64,000 nucleotides of DNA from AP-15 sp963747735 (GTDB taxonomy: Bacteria > Pseudomonadota > Alphaproteobacteria > ATCC43930 > CGMCC-115725), in assembly GCA_963747735.1 (NCBI GenBank), contig CAVVGE010000001.1, forward strand, positions 682,001 to 746,000, in the 5' to 3' direction. Below are positions 37,891-45,675 of this stretch, piece by piece. The position numbers and the translations under genes are program-made. The notes under the pieces are model-generated. The model was not told where the DNA came from. It saw nothing but the letters and a program-made list of their open reading frames with translations, and ran no database searches. How positions within the stretch are numbered: the first letter of the stretch is position 1; the number at the start of each line of letters is the position of its first letter.

Positions 37891-38172
37891 TCAAGGCTCA
37901 CGGAACAAATAATAACGCAGCAAATAATCCAATCCGCGCCTCCACGATTTGTCGTTATTGCCGCGAATATCGACGCTTTTGACAAATTCCATCTTTCCGG
38001 TGGCGGTGCCCTCCATGTAAACATTGATGTTGAGGATCAGATTGCTGAGCGACGTGTTGATCAGGTCAAAGCCGAAGAACGCGACGGTCGGGACACCAGC
38101 GGGCGCCGCGGCGGGACGAATTAGAGCCAACAGCGCGGCGGCGACGACAACACCAGCCGCCCTCCTATGCAT
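37891..38172 (-). CDS. DUF2380-like exported protein, internally shortened
   Basis: 93 residues. An N-terminal signal peptide (RRAAGVVVAAALLALIRPAAA) leads into VPTVAFFGFDLINTSL, the first strand of DUF2380-type proteins, and then directly into SNLILNINVYMEGTATGKM and VDIRGNNDKSWRRGLDYLLR, which is the C-terminal end of that family. The middle section of the usual longer protein is missing without a frame break. The family has no known function; this copy may be nonfunctional. Confidence 0.5.
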   Translation of the reverse strand: MHRRAAGVVVAAALLALIRPAAAPAGVPTVAFFGFDLINTSLSNLILNINVYMEGTATGKMEFVKSVDIRGNNDKSWRRGLDYLLRYYLFREP

Positions 38173-38216
38173 CGCGCGGCCCGGCAAAAGGGCAGGCCGG
38201 CGAGGACCGGGCGAGC

Positions 38217-39002
38217 TCAGCCGGCTTCGCGCACCACCGGGTTGGTGAGCGTGCCGATGCCGGTGATCTCGATGTCGATCGTGTCACCGTGCTTGACGTT
38301 TTCCGGCGCGCCCTCGGTGCCCATCCACACGACGTCGCCCGGATAGAGCGTCAGATATTGCGACATCCGGCTGATAAAGGTCGCCGGGCCGAACAGCATG
38401 TGGTCGGTCTTGAAGCGGATCTTCTCGTCGCCGTTGACGCGGATGATCGTGTGCGCCGCGGCGAGGTCGAAATCGGTCTCGATCCACGGCCCCATCGGCT
38501 TGAAGGTGTCGGCGTTCTTGGCCCGCCACAAGGTGCGGTCGCCCGATTGCCAGGTGCGCTCGCTGAAATCGTTGCCGATGGTCCAGCCGAGCACGCAGGA
38601 GAGCGCATCTTTTTCGGAGAGGTGCTTTGCCTTTTTGCCGATGACCGCGACCAGCTCGCCCTCGTACTGGCACCGCTCGGTCGCGTCCTTCGGGATCACG
38701 ATATTCTCGCCGTGGGCGACGAGCGCGTTGTTGGCGCGGTAGCCGATATCGGCGGCCTTGGGCAGGTTCGGCTCTTGCCCGCGCTTTTTCGCCGCCTCGA
38801 TCACATGCTCGGCATAGTTGAGGCCGGCGCAATAAAAGGTGCGCGGCTCGACCGGCACCAGCAATTCGACCGAGGAAAACCGATGCCGTGCGGCAGTTTT
38901 TTCATAGCCGGCGAACGGGTCGCCGGCGACCTCGGTGACGGTGTCGCCGTCGAGGATGCCGTAAGCCGCCCGGCCGTTCGTCTCGAACCGTATCCAGCGC
39001 AT
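38217..39002 (-). CDS. Fumarylacetoacetate hydrolase family protein
   Basis: 261-residue enzyme that cleaves or isomerises beta-keto acids. The metal ligands are E114 and E116 (QYEGELVAVIGK) and D145 (IGNDFSERTWQ), with LNYAEHVIE upstream. The family includes fumarylacetoacetase, homoprotocatechuate isomerases and oxaloacetate decarboxylases, so the reaction is not fixed. The ATG at 39002 starts MRWIRFETNG; a strong promoter lies 290 bases upstream. hpd at 31057 is near but not in the same operon. Confidence 0.92.
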   Translation of the reverse strand: MRWIRFETNGRAAYGILDGDTVTEVAGDPFAGYEKTAARHRFSSVELLVPVEPRTFYCAGLNYAEHVIEAAKKRGQEPNLPKAADIGYRANNALVAHGENIVIPKDATERCQYEGELVAVIGKKAKHLSEKDALSCVLGWTIGNDFSERTWQSGDRTLWRAKNADTFKPMGPWIETDFDLAAAHTIIRVNGDEKIRFKTDHMLFGPATFISRMSQYLTLYPGDVVWMGTEGAPENVKHGDTIDIEITGIGTLTNPVVREAG

Positions 39003-39035
39003 CGCCGTCTCCTCCGATTTGTCGCCATCGCATAT

Positions 39036-39085
39036 CCCGATTTTCGCCGGGCCCCGATTTTCGCCGGGCCCCGATTTTCGCCGGG
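39036..39085. repeat. Three tandem 17-bp units in the FAH leader
   Basis: The unit cccgattttcgccgggc occurs at 39036, 39053 and 39070 (last copy cut short). Each unit contains the half-site TTCGCCGGG seen in the REP elements. It lies in the presumed untranslated leader of the FAH-family gene; the rest of the 406-base gap holds the promoter at 39292-39332. Confidence 0.88.
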
Positions 39086-39291
39086 AATCGGGGTTTGGGG
39101 CAAGATGCCGGTCGCCGCGACTGGAGGCAAGGTGCCGGAGCAACCCAGCCGCTTCGAGCCGGCGCCCGCAGCCGATAAAACCGCCTGTTTCGCCTGTTTT
39201 ATCAGATTGAGATCAGGTGTGCGCCTCCACCCGGCACCGCGCGCGACCGGCATCCTTCAATACACGTCAATCTTCAATACCGCAGCAATTT

Positions 39292-39332
39292 CTTATATCA
39301 CAATACGTAGATTTTGTCAAGATCGCGCGATC
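39292..39332 (-). promoter_or_regulatory. Strong sigma-70 promoter with adjacent palindrome, for the FAH-family gene
   Basis: On the minus strand TTGACA (39315-39320) and TATAAG (39292-39297) are 17 bases apart, the clearest promoter in the window. A perfect 12-base palindrome GATCGCGCGATC at 39321-39332 abuts the -35 box and could be an activator or repressor site. Transcription would give a leader of roughly 280 bases before the FAH ATG. Confidence 0.65.
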
Positions 39333-39408
39333 GGGGATCGGGGGTTGAAGTCACCGCCCATGAGCCTGACGGGCATGAGCCTGACGAGCCCCGGGAGCGC
39401 TGCGCCGA

Positions 39409-40740
39409 TCAGGCTGGCGGCGCAGGAATGCCGGGACCGTTCCGGCTGGGGCTGCTTGTTTCCCGCGGGCATCCGTCCCAGCCGTGGCTTGCCGAGGGCG
39501 CCGCTCCGGCTCGGGGTTGCGGGGCCTCGAAGAGCGAGGCGCAGCTGTTCTCGGCAGCGCGGGTGCTTCCGGTCGCTCGACGCGGGCGGACGCGACACCC
39601 ACCGGGCGCGACACCCACGGGCGCGGGAATGGGACGAAGCGAGGATCGCGTCAGCTTCTCGATGTCGCGCAAATACGGGCGCTCCTCATCGCTGCAAAGG
39701 GCGATCGCGATGCCGTCCGCCCCGGCTCGCGCGGTTCTGCCGATGCGATGCACATAATCTTCCGGCACGTTCGGCAGCTCGAAATTGATGACGTGCGACA
39801 CGCCGTCCACATCGATGCCGCGGGCGGCGATGTCGGTGGCGACCAGCACCCGGGCTTGGCCGTCGCGAAATTCGGCGAGCGCGCGCTCGCGTTGCGGCTG
39901 GGATTTGTTGCCGTGAATGGCGGACGCCTCGATGCCCGTCGCCACCAGATGGCGAACGACGCGGTCGGCGCCGTGCTTGGTGCGGGTGAACACGAGAACG
40001 CGCGCAAAGGCCGGGTCGTGCAGCATCCTCGCCAGCAAATCCCGCTTGCGATCGCTCGGCACAAAGACGACCCCCTGGTCGACGCGCTCCACCGTCGTCG
40101 CCGCCGGGGCGACGACGACCTTGACCGGATTATCGAGATAGTCTTCGGCCAGGGTGGCAATGGCTCGCGGCATCGTTGCCGAGAACAGCATCGTTTGCCG
40201 CGCCCGAGGCAACAGCTTCACGATGCGCTTCAGCGCGTGGCTAAAGCCGAGATCGAGCATCCGGTCGGCCTCGTCGAGAACCAGGATCTGAACACTCGAC
40301 AGAGCGAGCCACCTCGAATCGATCAGATCGAGCAGGCGTCCCGGGGTGGCGACGAGAATATCGACCCCACGCGCCATCTGCTCGCGCTGGCGGCCGATCG
40401 GGACGCCGCCGAACACGACCGCCGTCGACACCGGCGTCCCCGCGCCATAGGCGCGGAAGCTGTCGGCGATCTGGCTCGCCAGCTCGCGCGTCGGAGCGAG
40501 CACCAGGGCGCGGCAGGTTCTCGGCGCCGGTCGGCGCGGGACGGCGGCCAGCCGCTGCAGGATCGGCAGGGCAAAGGCGGCGGTCTTGCCGGTGCCGGTC
40601 TGCGCAATGCCGCACAGATCGCGCCCGGCGAGCACCGGTGGGATTGCCTGGGATTGGATTGGTGTCGGGATCGAATAGCCCTCGGCGGCAACAGCCGTGA
40701 GCAGCGGCGGTGAAAGTCCTAGATCGGAAAAATGAAGCAA
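39409..40740 (-). CDS. rhlE: DEAD-box RNA helicase (RhlE type)
   Basis: 443 residues. The helicase motifs are in order: GYSIPTPIQSQAIP (Q motif), AQTGTGKT, PTRELASQI, TPGRLLDL, VLDEADRM, FSATMP, then ATDIAARGID and HRIGRTARAG in the second domain. The last 60 residues are rich in arginine, serine and proline and likely bind RNA. RhlE helicases remodel ribosomal and mRNA structure, often in the cold. The gene is preceded by a long AT-rich gap. Confidence 0.94.
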   Translation of the reverse strand: MLHFSDLGLSPPLLTAVAAEGYSIPTPIQSQAIPPVLAGRDLCGIAQTGTGKTAAFALPILQRLAAVPRRPAPRTCRALVLAPTRELASQIADSFRAYGAGTPVSTAVVFGGVPIGRQREQMARGVDILVATPGRLLDLIDSRWLALSSVQILVLDEADRMLDLGFSHALKRIVKLLPRARQTMLFSATMPRAIATLAEDYLDNPVKVVVAPAATTVERVDQGVVFVPSDRKRDLLARMLHDPAFARVLVFTRTKHGADRVVRHLVATGIEASAIHGNKSQPQRERALAEFRDGQARVLVATDIAARGIDVDGVSHVINFELPNVPEDYVHRIGRTARAGADGIAIALCSDEERPYLRDIEKLTRSSLRPIPAPVGVAPGGCRVRPRRATGSTRAAENSCASLFEAPQPRAGAAPSASHGWDGCPRETSSPSRNGPGIPAPPA

Positions 40741-41263
40741 GGCGGCTATAGCCCTCCTCTGTGGGCGGCGCGCACAAGCGCATCCGCCCGGGATGGGAGA
40801 CGACCCGCGCGATAGGGTTGTCGTGATGTCGCAGGGGACAAAGAAGGGCCAAATGACCCGCCATGGGAGCGGGATCGTTCACGCAGGCCCCATCACATGC
40901 TGAGAGAGCACGAACACTGCTCGCGGTGACATGCGCTTAAAAGCTGCCGCGATCAAGTGCCGGCGGTTCGAGTTTTTTCGAGTGTGACAATTTTGACCAG
41001 CTATTACCGACGAATAATGTTAATAAAGCCCAAGGGGGAAAAACCCATCTTGCGCAAATTTTATTTCGTTGTTGTTGCATCATGCCGGTTGTTGAATTTG
41101 GCGCGCCGCCTATTTAAAAACGTACGGCGGTCAGCAACAGCCGGTGCCGCCATCTCGTGGCACTTCAATTTCTCCCCCTCGGGAACGCGCTCCGCCGAAC
41201 GCAGGAACCGATACCGATGGTCTACGGACGGGGCGCTCCTGACCATCTGCCATTGCTGGAACG
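40741..41263. other. 523-base intergenic region, AT-rich in its second half
   Basis: It separates the divergent rhlE and the gene at 41264. From about 40965 to 41120 the base composition is far more AT-rich than the surroundings. I see no convincing gene: a frame across 40957-41310 has no family likeness. It could hold a long structured leader for rhlE. Confidence 0.6.
41089..41116 (+). promoter_or_regulatory. Possible promoter for the gene at 41264
   Basis: TTGTTG at 41089-41094 and TATTTA at 41111-41116 are 16 bases apart in the AT-rich patch. Confidence 0.3.
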
Positions 41264-41713
41264 ATGACGTTGCGACGGTCGTTCCATCCGCTGCGGCCCG
41301 ACCTCGATAAGTTCTTGTTTGCGACCGTCGGCGACGAAATCGAAGGCGCATCGCTGAGCGTCGTTTCGGCGCTCGTGCGGCTCGGTCTCGATCCATGGAA
41401 AGAGGCGGACCGATTGTCGTCGCTCGGCAGCCACGAAGCAGCCGAGCAGCTGGGGCGGCTTATCGCGGAATTGCCTGGCGGTTGCCGTCCGCTCGCAGAG
41501 GCACGGGAAATCGCTCGAGACTTGATGGCTCTTCTTCCGAAACGTGAGACCGCGCCCAGGGTCGTGCCTCAAATCCAAATTCGACCGCGTTACCTCAGGC
41601 CCGCGGCATCCCTGCCGGCGCGATATTGGATTATCTGCGCTGTCCTCACAGCAGCAGTGCTGGTCAGCGTCATCGCGCATCACGGGCCCCTATTCGGGAT
41701 CGGCGGCGGATGA
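41264..41713 (+). CDS. Conserved hypothetical protein with C-terminal membrane helix (149 aa)
   Basis: The soluble part begins MTLRRSFHPLRPDLDKFLFATVGDE and continues with a leucine-rich helical region (SVVSALVRLGLDPWKEADRLSSL), and the C-terminus holds one hydrophobic segment (YWIICAVLTAAVLVSVIAHHG). I recall similar small proteins in related genomes but no function. First of two plus-strand genes that face the cspA operon. Confidence 0.7.
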   Translation: MTLRRSFHPLRPDLDKFLFATVGDEIEGASLSVVSALVRLGLDPWKEADRLSSLGSHEAAEQLGRLIAELPGGCRPLAEAREIARDLMALLPKRETAPRVVPQIQIRPRYLRPAASLPARYWIICAVLTAAVLVSVIAHHGPLFGIGGG

Positions 41714-41765
41714 GCGGGCGCAAAGAGCACGGCCCCTCAGCACAGCTTTTTCCAGGAGACAGAAA

Positions 41766-42083
41766 ATGTCGGTCCATCTGAAGATCGAAAAAGGCCACGA
41801 GGGGCTGACGGCGACGATTTCCCAGCGTGACGTCGACGGCAAGGCGATCGGCCACCCCTCGGTCGGGCTGGTTGCGAGCACCGCGGAGGCCAGGCAGCTG
41901 GCGAAAACGCTGGCGCAGTCGCTGGGGTTGAAGATTTACGGTGTCATCGACAAAACGAAATCTGCGAGCCGTCTGGAAAACCCGGCAAAAACCATCGCCA
42001 AAGGGGCTGATCCCGACGCCGGCCCGACCGCGGCGGCGGAACCCCCGCCATGGTTTGCGCCAGGCGTCGGCAAATCGCTCTAG
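41766..42083 (+). CDS. Conserved hypothetical protein (105 aa)
   Basis: It starts MSVHLKIEKGHEGLTATISQRDVDGKAIG at the ATG 41766 and ends in a proline- and alanine-rich tail. The N-terminal 65 residues look like a small alpha/beta domain; the tail is probably disordered. It follows the 41264 gene by 52 bases and ends tail to tail with the cspA operon. No family recognised. Confidence 0.65.
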   Translation: MSVHLKIEKGHEGLTATISQRDVDGKAIGHPSVGLVASTAEARQLAKTLAQSLGLKIYGVIDKTKSASRLENPAKTIAKGADPDAGPTAAAEPPPWFAPGVGKSL

Positions 42084-42189
42084 CCGTTCGAGCATGCGGC
42101 CCAGGAGGCCGGGCATGCCGCAGGAGCCGCCATAACGCGCTGGAACGACACGCTGGCTCGCGCTGAAACCGCACCAAAGCTGCTCGCGC

Positions 42190-42378
42190 TTAGCCGGGCT
42201 CGACCTCGCGGCCGGACGGGGCCCCTTGGTCGCTCGCCAAGGCTGGGTCGGGAGCATCCGTTTCCTCGGATTTCTGAGGCGCCGCCCGCTCCTGTTGCCG
42301 CCGTGCCTTTTCTTCTTTCCGGGCCTGCTTCATTCGGTCCCGCTCGGCCCGCTCGAAGCGGTAATTGGGTTTGCGCAA
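42190..42378 (-). CDS. Small basic hypothetical protein (62 aa), last gene of the cspA operon
   Basis: TTG start at 42378 with a strong ggagg ribosome site nine bases before it, which fixes the start. The first 35 residues (MRKPNYRFERAERDRMKQARK and on) are a highly charged helix, the rest acidic and disordered. I recall this N-terminus as common in alphaproteobacteria but without a function; a nucleic-acid-binding helper is a guess. Confidence 0.6.
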   Translation of the reverse strand: MRKPNYRFERAERDRMKQARKEEKARRQQERAAPQKSEETDAPDPALASDQGAPSGREVEPG

Positions 42379-42391
42379 AGGGGGGATCCTC

Positions 42392-42616
42392 CTATCCGGC
42401 CGCCGCAGGCTTGGATCTTCGGAATGCCGGTCCGGGCCGTGACTGAGCCTGCACGCGACTTTTATGCGAAGCGATCCAGGCCTCGGCCTCGGCCTCGGTC
42501 TCGAACCTGCTGACCGTTGTCGGGCTGGTGTCCGGGATCAACACCCTAACGCTAAAGCCGCCGGCATCGAGCGAGACGATTTCGTAGATCGCCTCGGCAT
42601 GCGGATGCGATCTCAC
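42392..42616 (-). CDS. Small hypothetical protein (74 aa), cspA operon
   Basis: GTG start at 42616 with an aggcgg ribosome site that overlaps the stop of the preceding gene. A short beta-rich domain (IYEIVSLDAGGFSVRVLIP) is followed by SRFETEAEAEAWIASHKSRV, a helix pattern seen in several small uncharacterised proteins. No known function. Confidence 0.6.
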   Translation of the reverse strand: MRSHPHAEAIYEIVSLDAGGFSVRVLIPDTSPTTVSRFETEAEAEAWIASHKSRVQAQSRPGPAFRRSKPAAAG

Positions 42617-42622
42617 GTCCGC

Positions 42623-42817
42623 CTAGCGATCGAGCTGATCTTCGCGAACCACGCGCTCGCGACCGTCGCTCTTGGCTTTGACGTGGTACTGCAAGACGCC
42701 TCCGAATTCGGGGAGCGTCTTCACGATCGTATAAGCACCACGCGCGGTGGCATCGGTGTTGCGATCGGGTGTGAACCGGACACTCTGCCCTACCGAATAT
42801 TTGTGCTGCGTCATCAT
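42623..42817 (-). CDS. Small SH3-like hypothetical protein (64 aa), cspA operon
   Basis: The sequence (KYSVGQSVRFTPD, GAYTIVKTLPEFGGVLQYHVKAK, ERVVREDQLDR) alternates beta strands in the manner of a small SH3-like barrel. It starts 53 bases after cspA and ends seven bases before the next gene. No function known; an RNA- or protein-binding barrel is plausible. Confidence 0.65.
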   Translation of the reverse strand: MMTQHKYSVGQSVRFTPDRNTDATARGAYTIVKTLPEFGGVLQYHVKAKSDGRERVVREDQLDR

Positions 42818-42870
42818 CGCCGGCCTCCGAAAAGATGGCGGCGCCGCCGCCGGACGGCGCCGCTCTCGAT

Positions 42871-43077
42871 CTAGTCTGCCTTGAGACCGACAGCGGAGCT
42901 CTTGCCGTTCCGGCCTTTCTCCACCTCGTAGCTGATTTTTTGACCCTCGTTGAGATAGCTGAGCCCCGAGCGTTCCAGGGCCGAAATATGGACAAAGACG
43001 TCGGTGGTGCCGTCATCGGGCTGGATAAAGCCGTAGCCCTTCTGGGTGTTGAACCACTTCACGGTCCCAGTAGCCAT
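42871..43077 (-). CDS. cspA: Cold shock protein, CspA family
   Basis: 68-residue single-domain RNA chaperone with RNP motifs KGYGFIQ and VFVHISA. It melts RNA secondary structure at low temperature or in stress. The ATG at 43077 gives MATGTVKWFNTQKGYGF; an upstream ATG adds a nonconserved tail. It leads a four-gene minus-strand operon with three small unknown proteins and lies near the DEAD-box helicase gene, both functions of RNA remodelling. Confidence 0.95.
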   Translation of the reverse strand: MATGTVKWFNTQKGYGFIQPDDGTTDVFVHISALERSGLSYLNEGQKISYEVEKGRNGKSSAVGLKAD

Positions 43078-43401
43078 GGTGCATCTTTCAAGAAAATTGG
43101 CCGGCGCGGGCATTCCCGTGTCGGGTCAACCGTTTGCAGCGCGGAAAGCGGCTCGGGGCTCCAGCGAGCGACGAAAGGCGATGCGAGCCGAACCCCAGTC
43201 GACCGTCGTCATGTGGTGCGACGAGGCCCGGTTTGCAAGGAAGCGCCCGCGGTCAGCCGGTTTCTTGCCGTCGATCAGGCGCCGTCGGCCGCAAATCTCG
43301 AAGGGGCCCCGCCGTCGCGACCACGGGGACCGGCGCCCTAATTGAACGCGCTGCCGGTGATTGATAACCACCGCATGCCGGCCGTTGCTCGGGTCGGGCC
43401 G
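43078..43401. other. 324-base intergenic region upstream of cspA
   Basis: It lies between cspA and the end of the TauD-type gene. It probably holds the cspA promoter and leader; I see no gene, repeat or clear promoter boxes. Confidence 0.5.
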
Positions 43402-44238
43402 TCAGACCGGCGTCTCGCCCTTCAGCATCAGGCGATAGAGGTAGCGGCGCTCGTTCATGTCGTAATCGGGGTTGGCTTTGTGGATCACGCTGCGGTTGTC
43501 CCAGATGACAAAATCGCCGCGGCGCCATTGATGGCGATATTCGTATTTCGGCTGGGTCGCGTGCGTCATCAGCCCGGTGACGAGATCGAGCGCGTCGGCA
43601 TCTGCCATGCCCTCGATCGCTTCGATCCGCACCGGGTTCAGGTAGAGCGCTTTCCTACCGTTTTCGGGGTGGGTGCGGACCAAGGGATGCACGCCCGGCG
43701 GCGGCACCTGGCGCGCGCTGTCCTCGCTCAGCGGGCGCAATTCGCGCGGGCTGTATTTGCTCAGATAGACATGCACCGCTTTGAGGCCGTCGATCCGCTC
43801 CTTGGTCGCCTCCGGCAGATCGTCATAGGCCTGGTGCATGTTGACGTATTGCGTGTCGCCGCCATGGCTCGGCAACGACACCGGATAGAGCATCGTCGCT
43901 TTGGGCGGGGCCGGGTGGTTGGAATGGTCGGTATGAAACGTCTCGCCCGAGATGTAGCGCTTGCCCGGCACCGTCTGCTCGTTTGAGACATAATAAATCT
44001 GCGGCCAGCCCGGGACGTGCATTTCGCGCTTGTCGTGCTGGAACAATTCGCCAAAGACCTCGGCCGCGGCAATGAATTGCGGCGGGGTGAGCTCCTGGTC
44101 GCGGACCACCAGCACATGATGGTCGGCAAAGGCGCGGTTCAGCGCGGCGCGGGTTTCGCCATCGACGCCGTCGTTGAGGTTGATGCCGCGAACCTCGGCA
44201 CCGGTGTGCGGGGTCAAGGGCGTGATCCGGTATGCCAT
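43402..44238 (-). CDS. TauD/TfdA family Fe(II)/2-oxoglutarate dioxygenase
   Basis: 278-residue enzyme. The iron triad is H102, D104 (TFHTDHSN) and H253 (NRSVIHKA), with R264 holding 2-oxoglutarate. It starts MAYRITPLTPHTGAEVRGINL, the usual opening of taurine or phenoxyacetate dioxygenases. The true substrate is unknown (sulfonates, aryloxy acids and others are possible). Divergent from the amidohydrolase gene. Confidence 0.92.
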   Translation of the reverse strand: MAYRITPLTPHTGAEVRGINLNDGVDGETRAALNRAFADHHVLVVRDQELTPPQFIAAAEVFGELFQHDKREMHVPGWPQIYYVSNEQTVPGKRYISGETFHTDHSNHPAPPKATMLYPVSLPSHGGDTQYVNMHQAYDDLPEATKERIDGLKAVHVYLSKYSPRELRPLSEDSARQVPPPGVHPLVRTHPENGRKALYLNPVRIEAIEGMADADALDLVTGLMTHATQPKYEYRHQWRRGDFVIWDNRSVIHKANPDYDMNERRYLYRLMLKGETPV

Positions 44239-44433
44239 CTGCTGGCTCCTCCGCGCAGGCTCGGGTTGTGCCGGAGTATGACGGCGCGCCGGCACGATGC
44301 GCAAGATGGGCTGCCGCGCCGGGCTCCGCCGGCACCGCCGCTGTTCCGGCGCAAGCCGGATCAAAACCGTGGCGCCGCGCGTGACGGCGGGGCAAAGTCG
44401 CGCGGAGCAAACGCCAATTTCGGGAGACCGCCG

Positions 44434-45498
44434 ATGCCGCAATCCCAGATCCCGCCCGGCCGCCATGCGCCGATCCGCCCGGACTGGCTCGACAAGCGCC
44501 GCGAGGAGATCATCGAGCCGGGCCTGCCGATCGTCGATCCGCACCATCACATGTGGGACCGGCCCCATAACCGCTATCTACTCCAAGATCTTTTGGCCGA
44601 CATCGGCAGCGGCCACAACATTGCCGCGACCTGCTTTGAAGAATGCCGCGAGATGTACCGCGCCGACGGCCCGCAGGAGCTGAAGTCGTTGGGCGAGACC
44701 GAGTTTGTCAACGGCGTCGCGGCGATGAGCGCGTCCGGCAAATACGGCGCGGCGCGCTGTGTGGCCGGCATCATCGGCAATGTCGATTTGCGCATCGGGG
44801 GCCGGGCCAAGGGCATTCTCGAGCAGCACGTGACGATCTCGGGCGGGCGCTTCAAAGGCATCCGCAACGGCGCCACCTGGCACGCCGATCCGGACCTCGC
44901 GATTTATTGCTCGGGCGCGCCGCAGGGGCTTTACCGCGACCGGAATTTTCGCGAGGGGTTTGCCGGCCTCGCCGCGCTCGGCTTGAGCTTCGACGCCTGG
45001 GTGTTCCAGACCCAGCTCGCCGACGTGAGCGATTTGGCGCGCGCCTTTCCGCAGGCGACGATCGTGCTGAACCATGTCGGCGGGCCGCTGGCGATCGGCC
45101 CCTATGCCGGCAAACGCGAGGAAGCCTTCGCCGCGTGGAAAAAGTCGATCGGCGAGATCGCCGCCGCCTCACCCAACACCTATGTCAAGCTGGGCGGTCT
45201 CGGGATGAAGCTCTCGGGCTTTACCTTTTTCGAGGACGACACGCCGCCCTCCTCGCAGGATCTGGAAAAGGCGTGGCGGCCTTATATCGAAACCTGCATC
45301 GCGGCATTCGGCCCCCAGCGCTCGATGTTCGAGAGCAATTTCCCGGTCGATAAGGGCATGTGCAGCTACCCCCTCATGTGGAACGCCTTCAAGCGCATCG
45401 CCGCCGGCTGCTCGGCCGCGGAGAAAACCGCGCTCTTCAGCGGCGCCGCAACCAAGGCCTACCGATTGCCCGAATTGATAAGGGAAGCCTCGTCATGA
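44434..45498 (+). CDS. Amidohydrolase family protein (amidohydro_2 type)
   Basis: 354-residue TIM-barrel hydrolase or decarboxylase. The first metal motif is GLPIVDPHHHMWDRPHNRYL, and later conserved parts are TIVLNHVGGPLAIGPYAGKR, YVKLGGLGMKLSGF and RSMFESNFPVDKG. Relatives include pyrone dicarboxylate hydrolase LigI. The ATG at 44434 lies in the gap shared with the divergent TauD gene. It is coupled to a 41-residue membrane peptide. Confidence 0.9.
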   Translation: MPQSQIPPGRHAPIRPDWLDKRREEIIEPGLPIVDPHHHMWDRPHNRYLLQDLLADIGSGHNIAATCFEECREMYRADGPQELKSLGETEFVNGVAAMSASGKYGAARCVAGIIGNVDLRIGGRAKGILEQHVTISGGRFKGIRNGATWHADPDLAIYCSGAPQGLYRDRNFREGFAGLAALGLSFDAWVFQTQLADVSDLARAFPQATIVLNHVGGPLAIGPYAGKREEAFAAWKKSIGEIAAASPNTYVKLGGLGMKLSGFTFFEDDTPPSSQDLEKAWRPYIETCIAAFGPQRSMFESNFPVDKGMCSYPLMWNAFKRIAAGCSAAEKTALFSGAATKAYRLPELIREASS

Positions 45499-45620
45499 TC
45501 GATCACAACACGCTCACTGTGCTCGCCGGCATGGGATGCATCTATGCAGCGGGTGTTGCGAGCGGCCTGTGGATTGGCTTTAAGCTTTGGCGGCAGCAGT
45601 TTGTGAAAATCAATCGTTGA
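45495..45620 (+). CDS. Single-span membrane microprotein (41 aa)
   Basis: ATG at 45495 overlaps the amidohydrolase stop by four bases (ATGA). The product has a hydrophobic core (TVLAGMGCIYAAGVASGLWIGF) followed by a basic tail (KLWRQQFVKINR), a credible single helix with cytoplasmic C-terminus. It is too short for most gene finders. No family known. Confidence 0.5.
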   Translation: MIDHNTLTVLAGMGCIYAAGVASGLWIGFKLWRQQFVKINR

Positions 45621-45675
45621 GACCGGAGCGCAATCAGACCGCAAATTCAACGCGAGCGGCGGTGCGGGGGGCGGG

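Noticed and set aside
40957..41310. A 117-codon frame in the AT-rich patch
   Set aside because: No family likeness, no ribosome site, and it overlaps the start of the gene at 41264 in another frame.
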